Shown here piece by piece: positions 44,581 to 53,814 of a stretch of DNA of 64,000 nt. The notes beneath the pieces are model-generated. The model ran no database searches. It was given only the letters and a program-made list of their open reading frames with translations, and was not told the DNA's origin. This stretch comes from Cyclobacterium amurskyense (GTDB taxonomy: Bacteria > Bacteroidota > Bacteroidia > Cytophagales > Cyclobacteriaceae), in assembly GCF_001050135.1 (NCBI RefSeq), contig NZ_CP012040.1, positions 186,001 to 250,000 on the forward strand. Direction: 5' to 3'. The position numbers and the translations under genes are program-made. Numbering within the stretch: the stretch's first letter is position 1; each line of letters opens with the position of its first letter.

Positions 44581-45948
44581 TTAGACTTTTAAACTTCGAT
44601 AAATAGAAGCCCAAGGCTCTCGCATTTTCCTCATAAGCAACTGATTGGCTGCAAAATTATCTTTGAACTGTTCTTTTTTCGGATCCCAAAGCAGATCCTG
44701 CTCCAACATCATGGCAATATTCCCCAAATGGGCAAGGGTAATAGACCGGTGGCCTACCTCTGCTGGAGCCACTGTTTCCTCACCGGAATAAATGCAATCT
44801 ATAAAATTTTCAAAATGGTTATCGCTTACATACAGTTGCGTTTCATCAGGTCCAATTACGGTGTCCTTCAAACTTTCAGGATTGATTTTATGGTCTCCTC
44901 TTGTAGCCCATGCCGAACCTTCGGTTCCCTGAAAAGTCACGCCCATGTCTTTGTCACTCTGAATGATTAACTTTAGCCCATTTTCATAAATGCACTCAAA
45001 ATAAAACCTTGTAGCCGTATTCCAAACCGGATGATCTGACCAAACCGCTTGGGCATTTTGAATTTTTACCGGACCAGTGAGTTCAGTCCCCATTCCCCAC
45101 TGGGCAATGTCGGGATGATGCCCTCCCCAATCTGTGACATTGCCACCTGAGTAGTCCAGGTTCCAACGAAAGTTTACATGGGTTCTACAAGGACTAAAGG
45201 GTGCTTCAGGAGCAGGACCTAGCCACATGTCATAATCAAAATCCTTGGGCACTGGAATGGTTTCTGTCAAGTGACCTGTTCTTCCAAAATCAGGTGTTCC
45301 CCCAGGAAGTCCGCAAGTGACGGTATGAAGATCTCCCAACTTTCCATTTCTCGCCAGCTCACAAACCCTTCTGAAATGATAACTGGATCTTTGCTGACTG
45401 CCCGTTTGAAAGGTCACACCGTATTTTTTGACAGCATCACTCATGGCCCTTCCTTCTTCTACTGTAAGTGAAAGAGGCTTTTGGCAATAAATATGTTTGC
45501 CCGCCGCAGCTGCCATCATCACGGGTATAGAATGCCAATGGTCGGGAGTGACTACTTCTACAGCATCTATATCTTTGTTTTCTAGTAATTCTCTAAAATC
45601 AGTATAGCCAATAGCAGATTGATAGCTGGACTTGTTTTTCTCTGAATAGTGCTCATCCACTACTTGCATGATATAATCTCTCCCCGCAACTTTGCCATTC
45701 CAATATCCTGAACTTTTTTTATTGACATCACAAACAGCCGTCACTTGAACACGCTTGTCAGCTAAAAAGTCTTTGACATCATTTCCAGCCTGATTCCCGG
45801 CACCAATAAAACCCAGATTAATCCTATCTGAGGGTGCCACAAAGCCATTTTTACCCAATGCCGATCCGGGTATGATCGTTGGTATTGTCAAAAGGCTGCC
45901 AGCCGCCAATACTGATTTTTTTAAAAAATCTCTTCTCAAGTTTTTCAT
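44581..45948 (-). CDS. Tat-exported Gfo/Idh/MocA family oxidoreductase
   Basis: A 455-residue NAD(P)-dependent sugar oxidoreductase-like protein. The Tat signal RRDFLKKSVLAAGSLLTIP precedes a Rossmann domain (NLGFIGAGNQAGNDVKDFL, VTAVCDVNKK), with the family Lys in IYCQKPLSLTVEEG and the MocA C-terminal half (GGNVTDWGGHHPDIAQWGMG). Secreted members of this family are common in Bacteroidota and Planctomycetota; some act as glycoside-cleaving enzymes through oxidation-elimination, and others are uncharacterised. Single gene, not near sugar uptake genes. Confidence 0.93.
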   Translation of the reverse strand: MKNLRRDFLKKSVLAAGSLLTIPTIIPGSALGKNGFVAPSDRINLGFIGAGNQAGNDVKDFLADKRVQVTAVCDVNKKSSGYWNGKVAGRDYIMQVVDEHYSEKNKSSYQSAIGYTDFRELLENKDIDAVEVVTPDHWHSIPVMMAAAAGKHIYCQKPLSLTVEEGRAMSDAVKKYGVTFQTGSQQRSSYHFRRVCELARNGKLGDLHTVTCGLPGGTPDFGRTGHLTETIPVPKDFDYDMWLGPAPEAPFSPCRTHVNFRWNLDYSGGNVTDWGGHHPDIAQWGMGTELTGPVKIQNAQAVWSDHPVWNTATRFYFECIYENGLKLIIQSDKDMGVTFQGTEGSAWATRGDHKINPESLKDTVIGPDETQLYVSDNHFENFIDCIYSGEETVAPAEVGHRSITLAHLGNIAMMLEQDLLWDPKKEQFKDNFAANQLLMRKMREPWASIYRSLKV

Positions 45949-46096
45949 GCCTCAAAATAACGTTAATTCAGTAAACAGACAAACAGAATTTCAAAAACCA
46001 AACATAAGACAATACAATAACTCGCATTAAGCAACAATGAAACCCAAATCGAAGGGAGCAATAAAGAGATGGCACATTTTATTGGTTCAAAACAAA

Positions 46097-46666
46097 TCAC
46101 AGTAGCGCATGCACTTCATTTTGCAAGGCGGGCACCACTTCATCTTCAAACCAAGGGTTTTTCATTTGCCAGATTCTATTCCTAGGCGAAGGGTGCACCA
46201 AAGGAAAAAACTTTGGAAGGTAATTTTGGTAATTCCTTACCGTTTCGGTCAAGGTTTTCTTCTTCTCCTTTCCCAGGTAATAATTTTGTGCATACTGCCC
46301 TATCAACAATACCAATTGAATGGCTGGCATCTCACGAAACAAATCCGCATGCCATTCGGGTGCACATTCGGGTCTAGGAGGCAAATCCCCACCCTTGCCC
46401 CTTCCAGGATAGCAAAAACCCATGGGTACTATCCCGAAAACTTCGGGGTCATAAAAAAGTGTTGCGTCAACGTCCAACCAGTTCCTGAGATTCCTACCAC
46501 TAACATCATCCCAGGGCACACCGCTGACATGCACCTTGGTACCCGGAGCCTGCCCTACGATTAGAATTTTACTCTTCGAATGCGCAGATAAAACCGGCCG
46601 AGGGCCTAAAGGAAGGTGTTTTTCGCAAATTCTACAAGCTCTGATTTCTTTAAGAAGCGTTTCCAT
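46097..46666 (-). CDS. Uracil-DNA glycosylase family protein
   Basis: A 189-residue cytosolic protein of the UDG superfamily. Motif 1 is LIVGQAPGTKVHVSGVPWDDVSG, and motif 2 is HPSPRNRIW near the C-terminus. CRICEKHLPLGPRPV at the N-terminus carries two Cys and resembles Cys ligands seen in family 4/5 enzymes, but the full four-Cys iron-sulfur set is not visible. Probably base-excision repair or a related nucleobase hydrolase. Transcribed alone. Confidence 0.88.
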   Translation of the reverse strand: METLLKEIRACRICEKHLPLGPRPVLSAHSKSKILIVGQAPGTKVHVSGVPWDDVSGRNLRNWLDVDATLFYDPEVFGIVPMGFCYPGRGKGGDLPPRPECAPEWHADLFREMPAIQLVLLIGQYAQNYYLGKEKKKTLTETVRNYQNYLPKFFPLVHPSPRNRIWQMKNPWFEDEVVPALQNEVHALL

Positions 46667-46843
46667 AAAAGCCTTTCAGTTTCATAGGGGTAACCTTATA
46701 AACCTAAAGCTAACCATTTCTATTCACACCCTAAAAACATTTTGAACAAACTGAACCTGTTAATTTGAATGAGATTCTTTTTAGACTTCCTTAAATTAAA
46801 AAATGTAAACCCTGTTTTTTTCTGCTTAATACTTCGAGAAAAA

Positions 46844-47089
46844 TTAGGCCAAAACCCCTATTAAAAAGGCCAAAGAAACACCAACTACTGCCGTGAGAAT
46901 TTTCCAAAATCGATGGGCTTCTTTTAGCTCCATAAATTGAAAAGCAACCAATAAGAATTTAATTGCTGCTATTCCCATTATAAGCAAAGGGAGATAGGCA
47001 GCCTTTTCACCAATAAAATTTGCAGCAGCGGCTGTAAGCAAGGTTAATCCGATCAAAACAAACAAGGTAATTTCCTGGGTATTTTTCAT
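46844..47089 (-). CDS. norF: NorF-like/cytochrome c oxidase subunit IV-like membrane protein
   Basis: An 81-residue protein with three transmembrane helices (MKNTQEITLFVLIGLTLLT..., LPLLIMGIAAIKFLLVAFQF, ILTAVVGVSLAFLIGVL). It has the MELKEAHRFWK segment typical of prokaryotic cytochrome c oxidase subunit IV/NorF. I place the start at 47089, where ATG overlaps the norE stop (TAATG); an ATG at 47128 would lie inside norE. Last gene of the nor operon; thought to assist NO reductase assembly. Confidence 0.78.
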   Translation of the reverse strand: MKNTQEITLFVLIGLTLLTAAAANFIGEKAAYLPLLIMGIAAIKFLLVAFQFMELKEAHRFWKILTAVVGVSLAFLIGVLA

Positions 47090-47676
47090 TAGAAAATCAA
47101 ATAAAGTGAGGGAAACAACAATAGCCATATCAAGTCACACATGTGCCAAAAGGCTGCGCCTGACTCCAGATCCAGCTCGTCGGTAGGTGATTTTCTGGCA
47201 TCTATTTTAAAAGACATATAGCCTAAAATAACCATCCCTACCACCACATGCACAAGGTGAAAACCGGTGAGTAACCAATAAAAAGTGTAAAACATATTGT
47301 CCCACATTTCTAATCCAGAAGCAAGTTTCTCATAGTACTCATAGCTTTTCAATGCTAAAAATAAAGCCCCGCCAATTAGGGTTATTTTTATCAACCATTT
47401 GGCTTTTTGCTTGTCTCCACTTCTAAAAGCAGCCACTGCCCTGGCCATGGTGTATCCACTGACCAATAAAATCAAAGTATTGCTGGTGCCTAAAAGTGTA
47501 TTTAGATGCATTCTTGCTTCATGAAATAGCTCAGGAGTCAGGGCGCCATAATAAGCCAAACCTAACAGTCCAAGACCGAAAGTGCCTAGTTCCAGAAAAA
47601 TTATGATCCAGAGCATTATTCCACCTGGAGGATAATAAATATTTTTAAACGAAATTTTTTCCTGCATTTGCTCCAT
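47089..47676 (-). CDS. norE: NorE, cytochrome c oxidase subunit III-like protein
   Basis: A 195-residue protein with five transmembrane helices, related to heme-copper oxidase subunit III (PPGGIMLWIIIFLELGTFG, ARAVAAFRSGDKQKAKWLIKITLIGGALFLALKSYEY, GFHLVHVVVGMVILGYM, ESGAAFWHMCDLIWLLLFPSLYL). The HxxH-like and WHMCDLIW elements are those of NorE in denitrifiers, where it supports NO reductase activity. 28 nt after norD; overlaps the norF-like gene. Confidence 0.9.
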   Translation of the reverse strand: MEQMQEKISFKNIYYPPGGIMLWIIIFLELGTFGLGLLGLAYYGALTPELFHEARMHLNTLLGTSNTLILLVSGYTMARAVAAFRSGDKQKAKWLIKITLIGGALFLALKSYEYYEKLASGLEMWDNMFYTFYWLLTGFHLVHVVVGMVILGYMSFKIDARKSPTDELDLESGAAFWHMCDLIWLLLFPSLYLIF

Positions 47677-47704
47677 ACTGATTGTGTTCTTTTTCTTTCT
47701 CTAC

Positions 47705-49468
47705 TTATTGGTGTTTAATCTTCTCATACAGCTTTACCAGCGACTTCATCAGTTCCACAGGGGAGGTCAAAATCTGGTAGTGATTTTGGCCAAACATTTG
47801 AGGTAAATAATATTTCGCCTGTGCTTCTATTGCCAGGGCATAGGAATTAATTTTTCTTTCATTCAATTCTCTAAGGGCTTGTTTCACATCTTGAATCCCG
47901 TATTTCCCTTCATACTTGTCATAATCATTCGGTTTACCGTCTGAGATCAAAATGACCCATTTGTTTCTACTATCCCTATCATCCAATCTGGCCCCGGCAT
48001 GCCGTAAAGCTGAACCAATCCTCGTATATCCCTGCGGCTCCACACTTCCTATCTTGTGTTTGGCTTTCTCCCATGGTTCGTCAAAATCCTTAAGGGTGAG
48101 ATAGGTAGAATAATTCCTGGTTTTAGAGTAAAAGCTATCAATAGAAAAATCGATAGAAAACTCATGTAAAATCTCTCCAAATAAAATGGAAACTTCCTTT
48201 TCAACATCAATAACACGGCTATTGGCAGCATAACCATCACTGGAAAGACTCACATCAAGTAGCAATAGAATAGAGATGCTCTTTTCTTTTTTTCGATTGG
48301 AGACATAAATGTTTTCAGAAGGTGTCTTTCGCGCATGCACATCAGTATAAAGATCCGTCAATGCATCAATATCAAATTCTTCTCCTTGATTTTGCCTCCT
48401 CATTTGCATCATTTTATTATTGACAGAGGTGAGCATTTTCCTCAAACCCATCAAGGTGGAAGCATTTTTGGCAATTGTTCTTTTGTAATATTGAGTGTCT
48501 GTCTGCACCTGCAATCTTGGATAGACTTTACAAAAGTCTATTTTGTATTGTTGCTTTTTAAAATCCCATTCATCGTATTTTAAGTGCAAGCCCTTCTCGT
48601 CATTTGAAGCACTTTCTGCTAGGGTGGTATTTTCTATAAAATCTGCTTGATAGACCGAATGAGCTGTATCATCCACACGCACAGTAAATCGCATATTAAT
48701 TTCCTCCAAGGCCTCCTGATGCTCTTCCAGTTCATCCTTGCCATCAAAATCTCTCCACACCCCATTTGCTTCTTCTGCCGTTTCAACTTTCTCAAAGTTA
48801 TGGGTCAATACATAATCCTCCTGCTGCTTTTTATCCAGACTCAAATTCTTGACCTCCTCTACGGCACGAGCACTCAAGGTAGTAGTTGGGGTCGTTTCTT
48901 TACCCTTTTTCGTTTGATCATCAAAATTCTCTAATGGGCTTTTTGATGAATCCGCTATACTACACATCCATTTGCCGTACAACCAGGTGAAATCTGAGGG
49001 GTTTTCTGGTTTGGTTTGTTGGGTAAAAATATCTTTTGCCTTATTGTGAAAATGAAAAACAGCCGGATAGGTCTCCTCCATCTTTTCCAAAACCTCTGGG
49101 GCAATCTGTTCAGCCACTTGACGGGATAGCGTAAGGTCATCCACATCTTTGTCCCAGCAGGCACCCAGGTCTTGCTGAATGCTTAAAAATATTATTCTAT
49201 AAAAATAAAAGAATAAATTCTCCTCCCAAGACGGAAGCAAGGCAAACGAAACCGGTAGAAAATAGCTTTCATTTTTATATCCTCCCTCACGCTCTGCAGG
49301 AAAAACAGTAATGGCTTTACCTGTAATCGCCCTGGCCAAAAAAGTAAGTCTAGGCTTGATACTTTCAAGATCGACCTTGTTTTCCAGCCTTTCTTCAGCA
49401 GCAAGTCTGCTTTTCTTGAAATACCTGACAAACTTGCCATAAATCCATTCATCTAACTCAAATCCCAT
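47705..49468 (-). CDS. norD: NorD, VWA-domain NO reductase activation protein
   Basis: A 587-residue cytosolic protein. The N-terminal region (MGFELDEWIYGKFVRYFKK...) and an acidic middle lead to a C-terminal von Willebrand A domain with MIDAS residues in LLLDVSLSSDG and the ISDGKPNDYDKYEGKYGI loop. With the NorQ ATPase it forms a MoxR-VWA chaperone pair that inserts non-haem iron into NorB. 83 nt after norQ. Length is close to known NorD proteins. Confidence 0.92.
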   Translation of the reverse strand: MGFELDEWIYGKFVRYFKKSRLAAEERLENKVDLESIKPRLTFLARAITGKAITVFPAEREGGYKNESYFLPVSFALLPSWEENLFFYFYRIIFLSIQQDLGACWDKDVDDLTLSRQVAEQIAPEVLEKMEETYPAVFHFHNKAKDIFTQQTKPENPSDFTWLYGKWMCSIADSSKSPLENFDDQTKKGKETTPTTTLSARAVEEVKNLSLDKKQQEDYVLTHNFEKVETAEEANGVWRDFDGKDELEEHQEALEEINMRFTVRVDDTAHSVYQADFIENTTLAESASNDEKGLHLKYDEWDFKKQQYKIDFCKVYPRLQVQTDTQYYKRTIAKNASTLMGLRKMLTSVNNKMMQMRRQNQGEEFDIDALTDLYTDVHARKTPSENIYVSNRKKEKSISILLLLDVSLSSDGYAANSRVIDVEKEVSILFGEILHEFSIDFSIDSFYSKTRNYSTYLTLKDFDEPWEKAKHKIGSVEPQGYTRIGSALRHAGARLDDRDSRNKWVILISDGKPNDYDKYEGKYGIQDVKQALRELNERKINSYALAIEAQAKYYLPQMFGQNHYQILTSPVELMKSLVKLYEKIKHQ

Positions 49469-49551
49469 GTTATAAAGTTATTCTAGTGTTTTTAGGTATG
49501 CTTATAGCTGAAATGGTTGCCCCTTTTCTTTTGCATGTTTCGGGTTTATGA

Positions 49552-50331
49552 TTAAATCATCAAGCCTGCCAGATCATTTAAGGCTTGAATCGTATCGGCA
49601 TCATCACTCAAAGGCTGCACAACAGCTACATTTACAGACAGCCTCTTGGGAAGTCCACTTTCTATCAGTTTGGCGGCATCCACCAAAAGCCGGGTAGAAA
49701 CTGTTTCTGCCAATCCCAATTCCGTGAGGTTTCGGATTTTCTGCCCTATGGCTACAAGTTTTTTGGCATCATCCTTATTGATACCACTTTCATTCATAAG
49801 GATTTCAATTTCCTTTTTGGCATCAGGATATTCAAAAGAAATGGCTAAAAAGCGCTGCCGAGTGGAAGGCTTCAATTCTTTGAATCCTTTCTGATAACCG
49901 GGGTTAAAGGAGGCCACCAACATAAAATCCTCGTGGGCTTTAATGGTTAGCCCTAGTTTGTCTATAAACAATTCTCGTCTATGGTCAGTAAGGGAATGAA
50001 TGGCAACGATGACATCAGGCCGAGCCTCAGCCACCTCATCAAGGTAAAGCAAAGCTCCCTCTTTTACTGCGGTGGTTAGCGGCCCATCCTGCCAGACCGT
50101 CTCAGCTCCTTTAATGATAAAGCGCCCAATAAGATCCGTTGAAGAAGTCTCCTCATGGCAGCTAATGGTAATCAAGGCTTTGTCAAGTTCATGTGCCATA
50201 TAGGCTACAAATCTTGACTTTCCTGTACCTGTAGGACCTTTGATTAATAAGGGCAATTTATTTTTAAAAGCGTGCTGAAAAACTTCCGACTCCTTTTGTG
50301 TTTCAAGGTAATAAGGTGCTATGGCAATCAT
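49552..50331 (-). CDS. norQ: NorQ, MoxR-type AAA+ ATPase
   Basis: A 259-residue ATPase starting MIAIAPYYLETQKESEVF at 50331; the longer frame to 50418 has no protein-like N-terminus. Walker A is GPTGTGKSRF, Walker B is GALLYLDEVAEARPDV, sensor 1 is MLVASFNPGYQ, and the sensor-2 region carries TVSTRLLVDAA. It is the NorQ/CbbQ partner of the VWA protein NorD and matures NO reductase. 118 nt after norB in the same operon. Confidence 0.93.
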   Translation of the reverse strand: MIAIAPYYLETQKESEVFQHAFKNKLPLLIKGPTGTGKSRFVAYMAHELDKALITISCHEETSSTDLIGRFIIKGAETVWQDGPLTTAVKEGALLYLDEVAEARPDVIVAIHSLTDHRRELFIDKLGLTIKAHEDFMLVASFNPGYQKGFKELKPSTRQRFLAISFEYPDAKKEIEILMNESGINKDDAKKLVAIGQKIRNLTELGLAETVSTRLLVDAAKLIESGLPKRLSVNVAVVQPLSDDADTIQALNDLAGLMI

Positions 50332-50448
50332 AAATGCTGTTTTTGAAGGTATTAGAAGACCAAACCGCTGCAGAGAACGATTTGGCCTTAGATTGATTTT
50401 TATAAAAAGGATGACCAATAAAATCCCATAAGAGCTGGAAACCAGCTT

Positions 50449-51810
50449 TTATTTCACCAGCACCTGCTCTTCGTCAAGTGCTTCTTCCAGGGCCTCATCT
50501 GTAGGTCTACCGTATTTAATAAATTCATAAATGTAGAGGCTAATGCCTGAAGCGAAAAGCGTTGCGTTGATAAGCATCACGACAAAATGTATTTTCACTT
50601 CCTCTTGTGCCACCATAAAATCCATTCCCAAACGTCTTTCAAGATAAACCTGAACCACTCCTGCTACTCCCATGGCTACCACCATACCCAGCATACCTAT
50701 ATTGGAAAGCCAAAATGCCAGGTGGCCATTCGTATTGTCATGACGTTTTCTACCTGTGATATTGGGCATGACATAGCTGATAATTGCTAGAACAATCATT
50801 GCATAAGCACCCCAAAAGGCGTAATGTCCGTGCATGGCAGTCACTAGCGTTCCATGTGTATACAAATTGGTCTGAGGAAGTGTATGGGCAAAACCCAATA
50901 GCCCCGCGCCTATAAAGGAGACAATGGCAGCACCAATGGTCCAAAACAAAGCGATTTTATTGGGGTGATTTTTTTCACCTTTTCTGTACATGTACACCGC
51001 AAACAGTGCCATTGCTAGGAAGGCCAAAGGCTCAAGTGCAGAGAAAACCCCTCCTACTATCAACCAGATTTTGTTTACTCCTATGTAATAATAATGGTGA
51101 CCTGTTCCTAATACACCTGAGAGAAAAGTAAGTCCAACAATTACATACAACCACTTCTCAATTACTTCTCTATCCACTCCGGTGAGCTTGATAAGCAGGA
51201 AAGCTAAAATACCACCCATAATCAATTCCCAAACACCTTCTACCCATAGATGCACAACCCACCAACGGAAAAAAGAATCTGTCACCTGACTATCAAACCA
51301 AATCATACCGGGTAGGTACAATAGAGCTGCAAAGACCAAACCCATAGTCAAAACCATGGCAGTAGTAGTTTGTCGCTTCCCTTTAAAAAGGGTCGCTAAA
51401 ATTATCCCAAGAAACAGGAGCACATTGGCCACGACCAAGTAGTCAAGTTCTCTTGGAATTTCCAGAAATTTACGACCTTCCCAAATATTAAAATGGTAAC
51501 CAGTGATGGCTAAAACCCCTACCACGGCAAGAGATATCAATTGAATATAGGCCCATTTCACACTTACCAACTCCCGCTGAGCTTCCTCTGGAATAATATA
51601 ATAAGCTGCTCCCATAAAGCCTGTTAATAACCAAACTACCAACAAATTTGTGTGCACTGCTCGAGCAGTATTGAAAGGTATCCAATCATGAAGGCCATCC
51701 ATACCTATCCTGGCAAATCCCATGATAAAACCATACACTATTTGCAAGGAAAAGAGCAGCATACAAAGGGCAAAAAACCAATAGGCTACTTTTTGTGATT
51801 TATATTTCAT
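50449..51810 (-). CDS. norB: Nitric oxide reductase large subunit NorB
   Basis: The catalytic subunit of cytochrome-c-dependent NO reductase (2 NO to N2O), 453 residues and 12 transmembrane helices, the usual short cNOR form. Ligands: His53 (NTARAVHTNLLVVW) and one of the two His in MHGHYAFWGAYAM (327, 329) for haems b and b3. His187 with His238 and His239 (VVHLWVEGVWE, GTGHHYYYIG) bind non-haem iron, and Glu191 is the conserved acid. No fused quinol-oxidase extension, so it works with NorC, 11 nt upstream. Confidence 0.96.
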   Translation of the reverse strand: MKYKSQKVAYWFFALCMLLFSLQIVYGFIMGFARIGMDGLHDWIPFNTARAVHTNLLVVWLLTGFMGAAYYIIPEEAQRELVSVKWAYIQLISLAVVGVLAITGYHFNIWEGRKFLEIPRELDYLVVANVLLFLGIILATLFKGKRQTTTAMVLTMGLVFAALLYLPGMIWFDSQVTDSFFRWWVVHLWVEGVWELIMGGILAFLLIKLTGVDREVIEKWLYVIVGLTFLSGVLGTGHHYYYIGVNKIWLIVGGVFSALEPLAFLAMALFAVYMYRKGEKNHPNKIALFWTIGAAIVSFIGAGLLGFAHTLPQTNLYTHGTLVTAMHGHYAFWGAYAMIVLAIISYVMPNITGRKRHDNTNGHLAFWLSNIGMLGMVVAMGVAGVVQVYLERRLGMDFMVAQEEVKIHFVVMLINATLFASGISLYIYEFIKYGRPTDEALEEALDEEQVLVK

Positions 51811-51821
51811 AAGGCAATTGT

Positions 51822-52256
51822 TTATTTTTTGTCTTTTGCTAATGGAGAAACAATCCTATCAAATCCGTTAAGATCTATTCCACCTATCCAATTAAAATAA
51901 GCCACCATGGCTTCGGCTTCTTCGTCCGTCATCTCATAGGCCACCATCTTTCGACCGTTGGGTGCCCAAGGAACAGGTGATTGTAAGATGGCTTTGATCA
52001 AAGGAGCACCGCGTCTTTCTACTACTTTAGTCAACTCTGGTGCATAATAGCCACCTTCACCTAAAATAGAATGACAACCCATACAATTGTTGGTTTCCCA
52101 CAAATGTTTTCCTTTGATCACCTGATCGGTGATTAACTCATGATTTGTTTGGTCATTTCCAGGAGCAAGTGAATAAATGGTCAATCCAATAAATATTAGA
52201 AATGTTACCATTGTACCTCCTAGGAAAAATGCCCGTGCTTGTGATTTTGAGAGCAT
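51822..52256 (-). CDS. norC: Nitric oxide reductase cytochrome c subunit NorC
   Basis: A 144-residue membrane-anchored cytochrome c that passes electrons to NorB. An N-terminal helix (ARAFFLGGTMVTFLIFIGLTIYS) is followed by the haem site CMGCH (58-62) in WETNNCMGCHSILGEGGYYAPELT, and KMVAYEMTDEEAEAMVAYFNWI with the distal Met. First gene of norCBQDEF. The 5-prime region has a TATATTTG promoter motif, the NsrR-like palindrome and Crp/Fnr-like boxes. Confidence 0.95.
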   Translation of the reverse strand: MLSKSQARAFFLGGTMVTFLIFIGLTIYSLAPGNDQTNHELITDQVIKGKHLWETNNCMGCHSILGEGGYYAPELTKVVERRGAPLIKAILQSPVPWAPNGRKMVAYEMTDEEAEAMVAYFNWIGGIDLNGFDRIVSPLAKDKK

Positions 52257-52297
52257 ATATTAACAGGTTTAAATGAATGAATAAGAGTTTAAAATAA

Positions 52298-52326
52298 AAA
52301 GACCTTTTTATCTTTTTCCAAATATA
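52298..52326 (-). promoter_or_regulatory. norC promoter with candidate NsrR-like operator
   Basis: TATATTTG (52326-52319, minus strand) is the -7 motif, with TTG 21 nt upstream at 52350-52348. AAAGA-N8-TCTTT at 52298-52315 overlaps the expected start point, 42 nt before the norC ATG. The same palindrome and flanks occur before the hemerythrin operon. Confidence 0.6.
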
Positions 52327-52400
52327 CGACCTGACTTTATGATATATCAAATTTATTAAGCATTAATTTACAAATTAGATCCTAACATTCTGAAAGCTAT

Positions 52401-52414
52401 ATGATAAAAATCAA
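52401..52414. promoter_or_regulatory. Crp/Fnr-like box upstream of norC
   Basis: ATGATAAAAATCAA matches TTGAT-N4-ATCAA at 9 of 10 defined positions. It lies about 95 nt before the predicted norC transcript start. A perfect palindrome TGATATATCA also occurs at 52340-52349, closer to the promoter but with a shorter spacer. Confidence 0.5.
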
Positions 52415-52630
52415 ACAGGTCAATAATGCATTCCAATTATTACAGAAATACGGAAGTAAAAATCGATATTTATCACACTCATCTAGAATAAACCCAAAAC
52501 CATATTTGCAAACTCCGGAAATCAACAAATGAGTTACGTCATTTAATTTCAGAAGGTTAAAAAAATAAAAACAACAAACAACCTTGTTAATTAGGTGTAT
52601 AATTATTATTTTAGTTGTTAAAAAACCACC

Positions 52631-53764
52631 ATGAACGTATCCAAACACCTAACCTTACTATCTATTGGCGTCCTATCTCTCCTACTACTTTCCTGCCAAG
52701 AAGGAAAAACGCAAACGCCTACAAACCTATCAATTGAAATTACCGATAGCATACGCATCGATTATTTAGGATTACTTGATTTAATGGATATCCAGCCCAA
52801 AATGGAAAGGCTATTGCTTCATGATAGGCAAAGAGGCATCATTTTAATGACCGATTTCAATGGCAATCCTTTACTAAACATGGACAAAGGTGGTGACCAA
52901 AAGGATAGCTACGGCAGATTTTTATGGAGCACCGCCAATATTAAAGAAAACGAACACATTTCTCTCGTGTCACAAAAGGGCTTTTTCGAATTTGATTCAA
53001 AAGGAAATCTGGCCAAGCACAAACCATTTAAGGAAGAGGTTCCTTTCTTTGCAGGACGAGCTGCCGCCGATTCGGAATTAATGGAACACAATGGAATATT
53101 GTTTCAAAAAGGGCTCGTGGCATGGGGTGAATATAACAAAACACAAGACGAATATTATGATCAATTTCAACTACTAGTGAAATTTGATCCCGAGAAAGGA
53201 ACTGCCGAACGGATTATCAATCTTGAAAAAAACAGTCCTTTCCGGAACTCAAGACGGTCCTATGAAATTTCGGAAATGAATCCATGCTTTACCATCTTTG
53301 AAGATAAATTGTTTGTCATTGCCGGAACGGATCCCCACCTTAACGTGTATGACATTCATTCACCACACCAATTGCTAGACAGGAAACGCATCGATTACCC
53401 CAATTATACAATGGGTGAAGGAGAAGATAGAGGAAAGGCAGATCCCAAATCCATCGCTATCGATATGTCTGCAGGCCGTACTTATACCCTTAAAGCTTAC
53501 AAAGATTATTTGATCGCCTCCTATAACCCAGGATACGATTCTATGAACAAAGAAAAATATAAAATGGAAGGGAAATACCCCAATACCCTTTTGCTTATGA
53601 ACCATCAGGGCGAAACCATACAAAGCTTAGCCTTGCCCGATAAATTAGATCACCGTCAATTTTTGGTGCGCGACGGAAAGCTATGGTGGTTATCCAAATT
53701 AAATTCTGAAAAGGAAGAAGATTTTATACAAATCTATAAAGTTGAAATAATCAACAAAAAATAG
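52631..53764 (+). CDS. DUF4221 family propeller-like lipoprotein
   Basis: A 377-residue lipoprotein (lipobox LLLSC at 22) with beta-propeller-type repeats (LLLHDRQRGIILMTDFNGNPLLNM, SLVSQKGFFEFDSKGNLAKH, LLLMNHQGETIQSLALPDKLDHRQFLVRDGKLWWLSK). This layout matches the DUF4221/6-bladed propeller proteins common in Cyclobacteriaceae, of unknown role. It is convergent with a TonB-dependent receptor, and its stop lies inside the opposite-strand terminator. Confidence 0.8.
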   Translation: MNVSKHLTLLSIGVLSLLLLSCQEGKTQTPTNLSIEITDSIRIDYLGLLDLMDIQPKMERLLLHDRQRGIILMTDFNGNPLLNMDKGGDQKDSYGRFLWSTANIKENEHISLVSQKGFFEFDSKGNLAKHKPFKEEVPFFAGRAAADSELMEHNGILFQKGLVAWGEYNKTQDEYYDQFQLLVKFDPEKGTAERIINLEKNSPFRNSRRSYEISEMNPCFTIFEDKLFVIAGTDPHLNVYDIHSPHQLLDRKRIDYPNYTMGEGEDRGKADPKSIAIDMSAGRTYTLKAYKDYLIASYNPGYDSMNKEKYKMEGKYPNTLLLMNHQGETIQSLALPDKLDHRQFLVRDGKLWWLSKLNSEKEEDFIQIYKVEIINKK

Positions 53765-53789
53765 GCGCCCTATTATTGAGTCGCCTATT
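53760..53789 (-). terminator. Rho-independent terminator of the 53815-56565 receptor gene
   Basis: AATAGGCG and CGCCTATT arms (53760-53767 and 53782-53789) enclose a 14-nt loop. On the minus strand TTTTTTGTT follows. It overlaps the TAG stop of the rightward DUF4221 gene. Confidence 0.75.
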
Positions 53790-53814
53790 GAATTAATCTC
53801 AAATTTATCTCCAA